A stretch of 64,000 bases of DNA from Lysobacter antibioticus (lineage in GTDB: Bacteria; Pseudomonadota; Gammaproteobacteria; Xanthomonadales; Xanthomonadaceae). The translations under genes and the position numbers were made by a program. Under the pieces are notes generated by a model. That model saw only the letters and a list, made by a program, of their open reading frames with translations, ran no database searches and was not told the origin of the DNA. Within the stretch, counting starts at the first letter, position 1, and the number at the start of each line of letters is the position of its first letter. Below are positions 54,506-63,708 of the stretch, piece by piece. The stretch is taken from the NCBI RefSeq assembly GCF_001442535.1, contig NZ_CP013141.1, positions 991,566 to 1,055,565 of the forward strand, given 5' to 3'.

Positions 54506-56665
54506 TTATTCGGCCGGCAAACGCATCTCGCCGAGCAGGTGCGGGGCCGGATACACCTTGGCCAGCAACCAGCGCATGTAGCGCATGTCGACGTGGATCG
54601 CGCGCTTGTAGCGCGGGTCGAACATCCAACTGGCGCTGACCGCTTCCCAGTTACTGTCGAAATTCAGGCCGATCAAACGACCGTTGGCATCGAGCACGGG
54701 CGAGCCGGAATTGCCGCCGGTGGTGTCGAGGTTGGTCAGGAAATCGACGGTCTGGGTCTTCAGTTCGGGATCGATGGTGCTGCCGTAATCGCCCTTGGCG
54801 ATCGCATCGCGCAAGGCTTGCGGCGCATCGAAGGGTTTGACGCCGGTGTGTTTCTCGACGATGCCTTGCACCGTCGTCAACGGCCGATAACGCACGCCGT
54901 CGCGCGGGTCCATGGTGCTGACCGCGCCGTAGCTCACGCGCAAGGTCGAGTTGGCGTCCGGATACACCGCGCGCCCCTGCGATTTACGGAAGCCGATCAA
55001 GGCGCGCATATAGGCCGGACGCAGACGCAGCAGTTCGCCGTCGCGACTCTTGGTTTGCTCTTCCAACGCCAGGATCGCCGGGGTCAGCGTCGCCGCGGCG
55101 CGCAACAGGCTGTCGTCGGCCGCGGCCAGGGCCTTGGCGTCGGCCGTCATCGCCTGCAGGCGTACGGCCTCGTCGCCGAGCCGGGTGCCCGCGTACAGCG
55201 CATCGAGGCTGCGCTTGAGGCCGTCGGCGTCTTCGCCGGCGAAGACACGGTCGAATTCGGGCACGCGCGAGGCTTTCGGCAGCGCCTTGTACTGGCTCAA
55301 CAAATCCAGCAGCAAGGCCTTCTCGACTTCCGGCGCATAACGGCGCTGCACTTGCTTGAGCCGGCCGGCGATCAGGGTTTCGTCGCGCTGCTGGTAACCG
55401 GTCTCGCGCTCGCCGTCGGGCTTGGCGTGCTCTAGCGCCAGGCGCTGCAGGGTCAGGGCCGCGTTCAACAACTGCGCCTGGGTGCGGATCGCGGTCAGCA
55501 GTTGATCGCGCTCGCGGGTCGACGCTGCGGCGTCGAGCACCTTCTGCGCCGCATCGATGTCTGCGCGGATCGTATTCGCATCGGGCTGCTTGTCGAGCCA
55601 AGCCAGCATCGCGGCCTCGTCGTCGCGGCGCACCCGCACAGCATCGCTGCGGCGCAGGCCGTCGAGTTCGCCCTGCGCGCGCTTGAGGGTGTTCTTGAAA
55701 CCGGCCACTTGCGCCGCATAGCGCACCTTGGCTTCGGCGTCAGAGGCGGCGGCCCGCTCGACGGTCTTGATCATGCTGCCGTACAAGGCCACGCGCGACG
55801 GCAACTGCCATTCGATCTGCTGGGCGAACTCGGCCGCCATGCGGTGACGGAAGGTCACGCCGGGATAGCCGGCGAGCATGGCGTAATCGCCTTCGCGCAC
55901 CGGATCGGTGGCGATCTGCAGATGGCCCGGCGGGCTGTAGGGCACGTTGTCGGGCGAGTAGTCGGCCGGTTTGCCGTCCTTGCCGACGTAGGCGCGCAAC
56001 AGGGTGAAATCGCCGCTGTGGCGCGGCCAGACGAAGTTGTCGACCTCGTCGCCGTAGTTGCCGATGCTGTCCGGCGGCGCATACACCAGGCGGATATCGC
56101 GCAGTTCCAGCTGGCGGATCAGATAGAAATCGGTGCCGTAGTACATGTTGGCGACGCTGCAGCGATAACCGGCTTCGCGCTCGCATTCGGCGACGACGGC
56201 CTTGGTCGCCGCATCGACGGCTTCGTAATACGCGCGCCCGCGCTTGCCGCGCGCATCGGCGAGGATGCGATCGGTGACCTTGTCGAAACCGGTGGTGACC
56301 AGCACGCGGAAATCCGGGTTGGCCGGCAGCTCGGCGGCGCGGTCGGCGGCGACGAAGCCGTTGCCGATGAGGTCGCGCTCTGGCTTGGAGTTGTACTGGA
56401 TGACGCCGAAGGCGACGTGGTGGTTGGTCAGCACCAGCCCCTCGCCGGAAACGAAGGCGCCGGTGGCGCCGCCGACCTTGACCACCGCGTTCATCGGCGC
56501 GCGGGTGAGCTCGGCGAGGTCGGCCGGGTCGCCCTTGAAACCGGCGGCGCGCAGCTGGCGCGCGATTTCGGGCAGCTGCGAGGGCATCCACATGCCTTCG
56601 TCGGCCTGGGCGGCGGTGGCGCACAGCGCCAGGGACAGGGCTAACACACGGGGGCGCATGGTCAT
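54506..56665 (-). CDS. S46 family dipeptidyl peptidase (copy 3)
   Basis: A 719-residue exported peptidase, more diverged than copies 1 and 2. The leader is [20 protein letters not shown], and [20 protein letters not shown] opens the mature protein. [14 protein letters not shown] gives the catalytic His, with Val replacing the Cys found after it in the other two, which suggests loss of one disulfide. [20 protein letters not shown] carries the Ser, and the S1 position is Ser (FDSNWE). Its 5' end diverges from tdh. Confidence 0.92.
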   Translation of the reverse strand: MTMRPRVLALSLALCATAAQADEGMWMPSQLPEIARQLRAAGFKGDPADLAELTRAPMNAVVKVGGATGAFVSGEGLVLTNHHVAFGVIQYNSKPERDLIGNGFVAADRAAELPANPDFRVLVTTGFDKVTDRILADARGKRGRAYYEAVDAATKAVVAECEREAGYRCSVANMYYGTDFYLIRQLELRDIRLVYAPPDSIGNYGDEVDNFVWPRHSGDFTLLRAYVGKDGKPADYSPDNVPYSPPGHLQIATDPVREGDYAMLAGYPGVTFRHRMAAEFAQQIEWQLPSRVALYGSMIKTVERAAASDAEAKVRYAAQVAGFKNTLKRAQGELDGLRRSDAVRVRRDDEAAMLAWLDKQPDANTIRADIDAAQKVLDAAASTRERDQLLTAIRTQAQLLNAALTLQRLALEHAKPDGERETGYQQRDETLIAGRLKQVQRRYAPEVEKALLLDLLSQYKALPKASRVPEFDRVFAGEDADGLKRSLDALYAGTRLGDEAVRLQAMTADAKALAAADDSLLRAAATLTPAILALEEQTKSRDGELLRLRPAYMRALIGFRKSQGRAVYPDANSTLRVSYGAVSTMDPRDGVRYRPLTTVQGIVEKHTGVKPFDAPQALRDAIAKGDYGSTIDPELKTQTVDFLTNLDTTGGNSGSPVLDANGRLIGLNFDSNWEAVSASWMFDPRYKRAIHVDMRYMRWLLAKVYPAPHLLGEMRLPAE

Positions 56666-56749
56666 TCCGGAACATTACGAAGCCGCGACGATAGGCCAAG
56701 CCGGCCGGCGCGGGCAAACCCCCGCCCGGCCCGGACGACATCGCCGGCG

Positions 56750-56755
56750 TATAAT
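56750..56755 (+). promoter_or_regulatory. -10 element of tdh
   Basis: A perfect TATAAT, 51 bp before the tdh start; a matching -35 is not obvious by eye. Confidence 0.55.
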
Positions 56756-56806
56756 TCGCGTCTGTCTCCCGTGCGGCACGGCCGCAGCTCTCAGGTATCG
56801 ATTCCC

Positions 56807-57841
56807 ATGACGCAAACGATGAAGGCTCTGGTCAAGCGCGAAGCCGGTAAGGGCATCTGGATGGAAGAAGTGCCGGTGCCGGTGCCCGGTCCGAACGAGG
56901 TGTTGATCAAGCTCGAAAAGACCGCGATCTGCGGCACCGACCTGCACATCTACCTGTGGGACGAGTGGAGCCAGCGCACCATCAAGCCCGGCCTGGTGAT
57001 CGGCCACGAATTCGTCGGCCGCGTGGTCGATCTCGGCCCCGGCGTGGTCGGCTACCGCCCCGGCCAGCGCGTCTCGGCCGAAGGCCACATCGTCTGCGGC
57101 CACTGCCGCAACTGCCGTGGCGGTCGCCAGCACCTGTGTCCCAACACCGTCGGCATCGGCGTCAACCGCAACGGCGCCTTCGCCGAATACATCGTCATGC
57201 CGGCCAGCAACCTGTGGCCGATCCCCGACCAGATCCCGAGCGAGCTGGCCGCGTTCTTCGACCCTTACGGCAACGCCGCGCATTGCGCGCTGGAGTTCGA
57301 CGTGGTCGGCGAGGACGTGCTGATCACCGGTGCCGGCCCGATCGGCATCATCGCAGCGGGCATTTGCAAGCACATCGGCGCGCGCAACGTCGTCGTCACC
57401 GACGTCAACGATTTCCGCCTCAAACTCGCCGCCGACATGGGCGCCACCCGTGTGGTCAACGTCGCCAACCAGTCGCTCAAGGACGTGATGGCCGACCTGC
57501 ACATGGAAGGCTTCGACGTCGGCCTGGAGATGAGCGGCAACCCTCGCGCCTTCAACGACATGCTCGACTGCATGTACCACGGCGGCAAGATCGCCATGCT
57601 CGGCATCATGCCCAAGGGCGCCGGCGCCGACTGGGACAAGATCATCTTCAAGGGCCTGACCCTGCACGGCATGTACGGCCGCAAGATGTACGAGACCTGG
57701 TACAAGATGACCCAGCTCGTGCTGTCGGGCTTCCCGCTCGGCAAGGTGCTCACCCACCAGTTGCCGATCGACGACTTCCAGAAGGGTTTCGACCTGATGG
57801 AAGCGGGCAAGGCGGGCAAGGTCGTGTTGAGCTGGAACTGA
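56807..57841 (+). CDS. tdh: L-threonine 3-dehydrogenase
   Basis: A 344-residue zinc-dependent MDR enzyme oxidising L-threonine to 2-amino-3-ketobutyrate with NAD+. The catalytic zinc site is in [15 protein letters not shown] and GHEFVG; the structural zinc Cys cluster is [15 protein letters not shown]; the Rossmann motif is [22 protein letters not shown]-specific residues around DPYGNAAH are present. The start at 56807 has no upstream in-frame competitor of quality. kbl, encoding the next enzyme, lies 2.5 kb downstream rather than adjacent, separated by two foldback elements and a peptidase gene. Confidence 0.96.
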   Translation: MTQTMKALVKREAGKGIWMEEVPVPVPGPNEVLIKLEKTAICGTDLHIYLWDEWSQRTIKPGLVIGHEFVGRVVDLGPGVVGYRPGQRVSAEGHIVCGHCRNCRGGRQHLCPNTVGIGVNRNGAFAEYIVMPASNLWPIPDQIPSELAAFFDPYGNAAHCALEFDVVGEDVLITGAGPIGIIAAGICKHIGARNVVVTDVNDFRLKLAADMGATRVVNVANQSLKDVMADLHMEGFDVGLEMSGNPRAFNDMLDCMYHGGKIAMLGIMPKGAGADWDKIIFKGLTLHGMYGRKMYETWYKMTQLVLSGFPLGKVLTHQLPIDDFQKGFDLMEAGKAGKVVLSWN

Positions 57842-57946
57842 GCGCTGCGTATCGCCGAGCGATAGGTAACGCAAAACCGGTCACGACGAGGACGCCCCAG
57901 GGCGCCTTCGTCGTATCTGCGGGTAGCGCAGTGTGTCCGCATGCAT

Positions 57947-57992
<46 letters not shown>

Positions 57993-58506
57993 GAAGAGCT
58001 TGGCGCAGTACCGAGCTAGCGAGAACACCTGGAGACCCGGAGGGCGCCGCACAGGACGTGCGGCGTTTTCCGATAAGACAGGGACGTCTTATCGGAAAAT
58101 CCCGGCGCGGGCTGCGTGCTCGCAGGGGAGCTTCGTCAAGGAAAAGCACTTTTCTTTGGTAACTTTCTTTTGGGGCTTTGGCCAAAAGAAAGTTACCCGC
58201 ACCCTTTAGGGAGCGGAAGCTTTGCACTTGCTTGTGGCTTGTAGCTTCTTGCGTAGCAAGATCAAACGCTAAAAGCTTCCGCCACTAAAGCGGCGGGTTA
58301 CTTTCTTTTGTCATAAGCAACAAAAGAAAGGTAACCAAAGAAAAATGCTTTTCTTTGAGTCACAGGCCCGCACGAGCGGTGCATCCGTGGGGCTTTTTCA
58401 TACGGGACATCCCTGTCCCGATGAAAAACGGCGCGCATCCCTGCGCGCCGCCCTCCGGGTCTTCGATTGCCTTCGCTAGTGCGCGATGGCGCACAGCAAC
58501 AGCACA
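57993..58506 (+). repeat. Foldback element, copy D
   Basis: Matched arms from gacccgg at 58034 to ccgggtc at 58461 (428 bp). The left-end sequence between microsatellite and arm (gaagagcttggcgcagtacc) differs from copies A-C and is shared with E. Hairpin gccgcac-aggac-gtgcggc and stem ttttccgataagac / gtcttatcggaaaa (58066-58099) each differ from A-C by compensated pairs. The segment after the stem (gctgcgtgctcgcag) is unlike the other copies. Confidence 0.9.
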
Positions 58507-58517
58507 GCGACGTTCAA

Positions 58518-58582
<65 letters not shown>

Positions 58583-59093
58583 ACGAGCTTGGCGTAGTAC
58601 CGAGCTCGCGAGAACGCCTGGAGACCCGGAGGGCGCCGCACAGGACGTGCGGCGTTTTCCGATAAGACAGGGACGTCTTATCGGAAAATCCCGGCGCGGG
58701 CTGCGAACTCGTGGCCTGTGCCCTTGCAAGGAGAGCCCTTTTCTTTGGTTACTTTTCTTTTGGGCTTAGCAAAAGAAAGTAACCCGGCCGCGTTAGCGGA
58801 CGGAAGCTCTGCTCCTGCTTGAGGCTTCTCAAAGACCAAGATCAAACGCCTAAAGCTTCCGCCACTAAAGCGGCGGGTTACTTTCTCAGTCATAAGCAAC
58901 AAAAGTCCGTCTGGATTCCCTTCGGTCAAAGGTAACCAAAGAAGTTGCTTTTCTTTGAATCACAAGCCCGCACGTTCGTTGCCGACGCAGGGATCTACAT
59001 ACGGGACATCCCTGTCCCGATGAAAAACGGCGCGCATCCCTGAGCGCCGCCCTCCGGGTCTTCGATTGCCTTCGCTAGTGCGCGATGGCGCAC
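58583..59093 (+). repeat. Foldback element, copy E
   Basis: Matched arms from gacccgg at 58623 to ccgggtc at 59060 (438 bp). Stem 58655-58688 is the same variant as D, whereas the central part resembles A and B. The right arm contains the 32-bp sequence at 58900-58931 that is the exact reverse complement of 44681-44712. Several right-arm stems are decayed (tgagcgccg for tgcgcgccg, and ctacatacggg). Confidence 0.88.
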
Positions 59094-59192
59094 AGCAAGA
59101 GCCATGGCCACAACCACAGCCGGAGCCAGAGCCAGAGCCGGAGCCAGAGCCAGAACCAGAACCACAGCCGGAGCCGGAGCCAGAGCCAAGTT
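59094..59192. repeat. Degenerate hexanucleotide run (CAGAGC/CGGAGC)n, right border of element E
   Basis: About 100 bp of imperfect six-base periodicity (cagagccagagccggagcc), immediately after the gcgcacagcaagagc end of E. Confidence 0.92.
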
Positions 59193-59279
59193 CATGGCGT
59201 CAGCAACAGCTGTCGTTCCGCTGCTGGCCTTCGATAGAATCGGTGCCAACCACGCCTTCGTGGGCCATCAAGGAAGATC

Positions 59280-60329
59280 ATGTTTCGCCGACTGTTTCTC
59301 GCATCGCTCCTGCTTACTGCTTCGCACTCGGCCGCCTCAGCAGCAGCCACACCCGCCTGCCCCGCCCTCAGCGACGTATCGACACCACCGCATTGCCTGG
59401 CCACCGAACACGGCTGGTTCTATGCCGGCAGCGAAAGCGAAGCCGCGGCCTATGCCGAGTACGCGCGCATCGTCTCGATCGAGTTCGCACGCACATTCGC
59501 ACGCCCGGCGCCGTTCGGCGCGGTCGTCGCGATCGACTCGAACCAGCTCCTGCCCGAATCGACCAAGGCCGCGCTGAAGCAACAAGGCGCGCATTGGCTG
59601 CTGGCGTGGCTCGACACCGAGTACATGCGCAAGGAAGTGGAAAAGCAGGTCCGCAAACAGTTCAAACAGCAAAACCCCGGGATGGCACCGGCGAAACTGA
59701 ACGCCCTCACGCGCGACTTCGCGCAACGCTCGGCCGATCGCTCCGACCTGCTCAGGCACGAGATCGGCCACAGCGTGTTGAAGGCCGCTTACTGGCCGCA
59801 GGAGGCGTTGGTCACCGACGACGCGCACTACGGCAGTTCGGCGCCGGACTGGCTGGACGAAGCCGCTGCCATCGCGATGGAAGGCCCGAAGGACACCGAA
59901 AGTCGCCGCATCCTATTCGTGCAGATGGCCGCAGGGGATCTCTACAACGCACCGCTTAAACCGCTGGACCAGTTCCTGGGCATGCAGCATCCGCGCAAAT
60001 CCGACGCGGGATTGCCGGCTGCGATGAGATCGTCCAAGAACAACATTACCGTGGGCATCGGCAACCTCGACGACAACGCCGCACTGGTGCGCATGATCGG
60101 CTATTACGCACAGGTACGCGGCTGGGTCGATTTCCTCAGCGACAGCGCCAAGCCCGGCGTACTGGGTTCGATCGCCGAATCCCTCGCCGGCGGCAACGAT
60201 TTCGAGCAATGGTTATCGCAGCATGCTGCCGAGTATGGTCTGGCCACGAGCCTGCCCGCGCTGCAGAGCCAATGGGCTGCGTGGGTGCGCAAGGGCCAGG
60301 CGCCCGGCAAATCCGCGCCGAAGTCCTGA
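59280..60329 (+). CDS. Secreted zinc metallopeptidase-like protein (gluzincin type), unassigned family
   Basis: A 349-residue exported protein with a signal peptide (FRRLFLASLLLTASHSAASA) and AAGGAAG before the ATG at 59280. HEIGH at 160-164 is an HExxH zinc motif and WLDEAAA gives a candidate third ligand, Glu194, thirty residues later; the HExxH...(W/P)x-x-E order is that of gluzincins such as M1 and M61. An Asp/Lys-rich helix lies upstream of the motif. I cannot place it in a named family. It sits between the repeats and kbl, in the middle of what is usually a tdh-kbl unit. Confidence 0.75.
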   Translation: MFRRLFLASLLLTASHSAASAAATPACPALSDVSTPPHCLATEHGWFYAGSESEAAAYAEYARIVSIEFARTFARPAPFGAVVAIDSNQLLPESTKAALKQQGAHWLLAWLDTEYMRKEVEKQVRKQFKQQNPGMAPAKLNALTRDFAQRSADRSDLLRHEIGHSVLKAAYWPQEALVTDDAHYGSSAPDWLDEAAAIAMEGPKDTESRRILFVQMAAGDLYNAPLKPLDQFLGMQHPRKSDAGLPAAMRSSKNNITVGIGNLDDNAALVRMIGYYAQVRGWVDFLSDSAKPGVLGSIAESLAGGNDFEQWLSQHAAEYGLATSLPALQSQWAAWVRKGQAPGKSAPKS

Positions 60330-60353
60330 GCGGTCGCGGGGCGGGGTCTGGAA

Positions 60354-60388
60354 TAGAATGGCGGCTTTCCTCCCCATCGGAAGCCGCC
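60354..60388 (+). promoter_or_regulatory. kbl promoter -10 and leader hairpin
   Basis: TAGAAT at 60354-60359 predicts a transcript starting near 60366, about 24 nt ahead of the kbl GTG. The segment 60360-60388 forms a hairpin (ggcggctttcc / ggaagccgcc) ending one base before the start codon, replacing a normal ribosome-binding site and possibly limiting initiation. Confidence 0.5.
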
Positions 60389-60389
60389 C

Positions 60390-61595
60390 GTGTCCGACGC
60401 ATCGAGCCTCACGCAGCACTACGCCGACACCCTCGACGAGATCCGCGCCCAGGGTCTGTTCAAGGCCGAACGCATCATCACCAGCCCGCAGTCGGCCGAG
60501 ATCGTTCTCGAAGACGGCCGCACGGTGTTGAACTTCTGCGCCAACAATTATCTCGGCCTGGCCGATCATCCCGAGGTGATCCAGGCGGCGAAGGACGCGC
60601 TCGACACGCACGGCTTCGGCATGGCCTCGGTGCGCTTCATCTGCGGCACCCAGGATCTGCACAAGCAACTCGAGAAGACCATCGCCGATTTCTTCGGCAC
60701 CGAAGACACCATCCTCTACGCCGCCTGCTTCGACGCTAACGGCGGCCTGTTCGAGCCGCTGCTCGGCGAGAACGACGCGATCATCTCCGACGCGCTCAAC
60801 CACGCATCGATCATCGACGGCGTGCGCCTGTGCAAGGCCAAGCGCTTCCGCTACGCCAACTGCGACATGGCCGACCTGGAGAAGCAGTTGCAGGCCGCCG
60901 ATGCCGCCGGTTGCAAGACCAAGCTGATCACCAGCGACGGCGTGTTCTCGATGGACGGCTTCATCGCGCCGCTCGACGAAATCACCGCGCTGGCGAAGAA
61001 GTACGGCGCACTGGTGCATATCGACGAATGCCACGCGACCGGTTTCCTCGGCGCCAGCGGCCGAGGCTCGGCCGAGGTCAAGGGCGTGATGGACAAGATC
61101 GACATCTTCACCGGCACCCTCGGCAAGGCCATGGGCGGCGCGCTCGGCGGCTTCACCACCGCCAGGAAGGAAGTGGTCGAATTGCTGCGCCAGCGCTCGC
61201 GTCCTTATCTGTTTTCGAACTCGCTGCCGCCGCACGTGGTCGCCGCCGGCATCAAGGCCTTCGAGATGCTCTCGGCCGCCGGCGATCTGCGCGAGCAGCT
61301 GGTCGAGAACACGCGCTATTTCCGCGAACGCATGACCGCGGCCGGTTTCGACATCAAGCCGGGCGTGCATCCGATCAGCCCGGTGATGCTGTACGACGCG
61401 CCGCTGGCGCAGAAGTTCGCCGCGCGCCTGCTCGAAGAAGGCATCTACGCGATCGGCTTCTTCTTCCCGGTCGTGCCGCAGGGCCAGGCGCGCATCCGCA
61501 CCCAGATGTCGGCCGCGCACACCCGCGAACACCTCGACCGCGCGATCGACGCCTTCATCAAGATCGGCCGCGAGCTCGGCGTGATCAAGGCCTGA
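60390..61595 (+). CDS. kbl: 2-amino-3-ketobutyrate CoA ligase (glycine C-acetyltransferase)
   Basis: A 401-residue PLP enzyme with a GTG start at 60390. It splits 2-amino-3-ketobutyrate with CoA into glycine and acetyl-CoA, completing threonine breakdown started by Tdh. [40 protein letters not shown] and [20 protein letters not shown] are family blocks, and [15 protein letters not shown] contains the PLP-binding Lys. Length equals that of E. coli Kbl. Confidence 0.96.
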   Translation: MSDASSLTQHYADTLDEIRAQGLFKAERIITSPQSAEIVLEDGRTVLNFCANNYLGLADHPEVIQAAKDALDTHGFGMASVRFICGTQDLHKQLEKTIADFFGTEDTILYAACFDANGGLFEPLLGENDAIISDALNHASIIDGVRLCKAKRFRYANCDMADLEKQLQAADAAGCKTKLITSDGVFSMDGFIAPLDEITALAKKYGALVHIDECHATGFLGASGRGSAEVKGVMDKIDIFTGTLGKAMGGALGGFTTARKEVVELLRQRSRPYLFSNSLPPHVVAAGIKAFEMLSAAGDLREQLVENTRYFRERMTAAGFDIKPGVHPISPVMLYDAPLAQKFAARLLEEGIYAIGFFFPVVPQGQARIRTQMSAAHTREHLDRAIDAFIKIGRELGVIKA

Positions 61596-61608
61596 TCGGT
61601 CCGGGCGC

Positions 61609-61998
61609 ATGCGCGTCGTCCTGCGTCGCCGCCTGTTGCAGGCCGTGCGTACCGACGCGCTGGCGCGCCTGGACGACGGCGTCTGGCGCACGCGCTGCCT
61701 GCACTGCCGGCGCGCGCTCGCCCTGAGCGAGGACGGCGCCGCGATCGGCTCGGCCTCGCTCGAACACGTCGTGCCGAGCGCCTGGTTCGGCCGCCGCGCC
61801 GCGGCGGCCCTGACCGCAAGGGTCGGCGAGGATGCCGACGACCCGCGAAACCTCGCCCTCGCCTGCATGCGTTGCAATCACGGCAAGGGCGCCAGCCACG
61901 ACGCACGCGGCCCGGGCGACGCGCGCGCCCATGAAGTCGTGGCGAGCTTGCTCGACGCCCGCCTCGCGCGATGGCGCGACGACGACGCGCCGTGCTAG
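61609..61998 (+). CDS. HNH endonuclease family protein
   Basis: A 129-residue protein starting at 61609. Two zinc-knuckle pairs, CLHC and CMRC, bracket the HNH core: SLEHVVPSAWFG provides the first His and NLALACMRCNHGKG the Asn and last His. Stand-alone HNH proteins of this size nick or cut DNA in phage, repair or RM contexts; none of these is adjacent. The stop shares four bases with the convergent pseudouridine synthase gene. Confidence 0.83.
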   Translation: MRVVLRRRLLQAVRTDALARLDDGVWRTRCLHCRRALALSEDGAAIGSASLEHVVPSAWFGRRAAAALTARVGEDADDPRNLALACMRCNHGKGASHDARGPGDARAHEVVASLLDARLARWRDDDAPC

Positions 61999-62726
61999 TC
62001 CGACCCGACCAGCGAAGCCGCCTCGGCGGCGCTGAGTTCGCGCCATTCGCGCTTGCCGAGATCGCCCAGCAGCAGCGGGCCGATCGCGACGCGGACCAGG
62101 CGCAGCACTTCGATATCGAAGGCCGCGAGTAGGCGCCGGATCTGCCGGTTGCGGCCCTCGTCGAGCACGATCTCCAGCCAGGCATTCTTCTCGCCGACGC
62201 GTAGCAAGCTCGCCGATTTGGCGCGCAGGCGCTCGCCCTCCTCGATCACGCCTTCGTGCAGCGCGGCCAGCAAGGCCGGCTCCGGCAGCGTGTCGATCTG
62301 CACGTGATAGGTCTTGTCCGGCCCGAAGTCCGGGTCGGTGATGCGCGCCGCCCATTGCGGATCGTTGCAGAACAGCAGCAGGCCCTCGCTGGCCTTGTCC
62401 AGGCGCCCGACCGGCGCCAGCCACGGCAGGCCGGCGCCGTCGAAGCAGCGGTAGACGGTATCGCGGCCGCGTTCGTCCTGGGCCGTCGTGACCAGCCCGC
62501 GCGGTTTGTTGAGCATCAGGTAGATGCGCGGTGCGGCATCGACGGGGTTGCCGTCGACGGCGACGCGGTGGCGGCCCTGCACGATCGGAAACTCGGGATC
62601 GCGGACGATGCGACCGTCGACCGCGACGCGGCCGGCGGCGATCCATTTCGCCGCTTCGCTGCGCGAGCACAGGCCTTGCTTGGACAGCACGCGGGCCAGG
62701 CCGTGTCGGGGCGGAATCTTGCTCAA
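61995..62726 (-). CDS. 16S/23S rRNA pseudouridine synthase, RsuA/RluB/E/F family
   Basis: A 243-residue protein with an N-terminal S4 RNA-binding domain (RVLSKQGLCSRSEAAKWIAA) and the catalytic domain. GRLDKASEGLLLF contains the essential Asp at 110, and NRQIRRLLAAFDIEVLRLVR is the RsuA-group signature. It converts specific uridines in ribosomal RNA to pseudouridine; sequence alone does not tell RsuA (16S U516) from RluB/E/F. Confidence 0.93.
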   Translation of the reverse strand: MSKIPPRHGLARVLSKQGLCSRSEAAKWIAAGRVAVDGRIVRDPEFPIVQGRHRVAVDGNPVDAAPRIYLMLNKPRGLVTTAQDERGRDTVYRCFDGAGLPWLAPVGRLDKASEGLLLFCNDPQWAARITDPDFGPDKTYHVQIDTLPEPALLAALHEGVIEEGERLRAKSASLLRVGEKNAWLEIVLDEGRNRQIRRLLAAFDIEVLRLVRVAIGPLLLGDLGKREWRELSAAEAASLVGSD

Positions 62727-62807
62727 GGCGCGAGAGGGTTCGGGGAGTCGGGAACGGCGTTGCGGAGTCGACCGAAACGGCCTGCCATCGCGGTTCGCAA
62801 AAGCGAA

Positions 62808-62833
62808 ACGGCCGCGAGCAATGCCCGCGGCCG
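62808..62833 (-). terminator. Terminator of the secreted hypothetical gene
   Basis: On the minus strand stem acggccgcggg / ctcgcggccgt, with a TTTCGCTTTT tail, 27 bp after the stop. Confidence 0.72.
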
Positions 62834-62859
62834 TAAGCAGCGCATCGCGGTGGCGAGGC

Positions 62860-63393
62860 TTACTTCTTTTTCTTCTTGTCTTCGACCGGCGCCGGGGCCG
62901 GCTCGACTACCGGGGCAGCGGCCGGAACTGCGGCGGCGGCGGCGGCGGTGCCGTTGCCCTTGGCCACGCGCACGCCCTTGGCCTTCATCCAGGCGCTGAA
63001 CTCATCGGCGGTCATGCGCTTGCCGCCCTGGCTCATATCGAAGCGCCACGGCGTGTTGTCGAACTGGGTCTTGGGCTTGTAGGCGGCCGGATCGTTGACC
63101 GAGGGCATGCCGGTCGATGTCGGCGTGGCCTTGGCGACGTTGCAACCGTCGAGACGGATGCGCAGCAGCACCTGGTCGACCGAGAGCGCTTCGTCGAGCG
63201 CCTGCGAGAGCACGCCGGTCGGCGCGCCGAGTTGATGCGAGGGTGCGACCAGTTCCGGCGAGATCGGTGCGATCAGGGTCGGCTGCACCGGCTGCACACG
63301 GGCGGCAGTCAGGGCCGCGCAGTTACTGGCGCCCTGCGCCTGCGCCGCTCCGGCGATGAGGAACAACGTCAATCCGGCGATGGCGTGGCGCAT
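62860..63393 (-). CDS. Secreted hypothetical protein with Ala/Pro-rich, poly-Lys tail
   Basis: A 177-residue protein starting at the ATG at 63393 (an earlier ATG adds an improbable Arg-rich leader). Signal peptide RHAIAGLTLFLIAGAAQAQ, then two Cys (NCAALTAARVQPVQPTL and DGCNVAKATPTSTG), a segment KRMTADEFSAWMKAKGVRVA, an Ala/Pro spacer and a C-terminal EDKKKKK. The tail might bind acidic envelope polymers or nucleic acids. No known domain recognised. Confidence 0.7.
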   Translation of the reverse strand: MRHAIAGLTLFLIAGAAQAQGASNCAALTAARVQPVQPTLIAPISPELVAPSHQLGAPTGVLSQALDEALSVDQVLLRIRLDGCNVAKATPTSTGMPSVNDPAAYKPKTQFDNTPWRFDMSQGGKRMTADEFSAWMKAKGVRVAKGNGTAAAAAAVPAAAPVVEPAPAPVEDKKKKK

Positions 63394-63708
63394 GACTCTC
63401 TCCCGTAGTTCTGCCCGGGCGCGAATACCCGGACGTCGTGCAAAGGCTATACGCCAGTGTAGGCGCGGGTGACGGATCGAACAACCGGCGCGATCGCCGG
63501 CGCGCCAGCAATCGTCGACCGGATTCACTTCGCACACGAGCGCCTGCCCGGGTCATCGCTCGATCCCCACGCGCCCGCATTCGTCGCGTGACGACGCCTT
63601 CACCGTCGCCGCGTCTGGCTGCGCACAGGTGCGGAAAAAAACGAAGCCCGGCACAAGGCCGGGCTTCGGATGTTGCAGTGCGGGTTCCGAAGAACCCGCG
63701 GGTGTCGC
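63394..63708. other. 315-bp gap, secreted hypothetical / ompA-like gene
   Basis: Holds the secreted-protein promoter and the terminator of the upstream OmpA-family gene. Nothing else recognised. Confidence 0.5.
63634..63669 (-). terminator. Terminator of the OmpA-family gene
   Basis: On the minus strand stem gaagcccggc / gccgggcttc followed by seven T, 40 bp after the stop. Confidence 0.92.
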
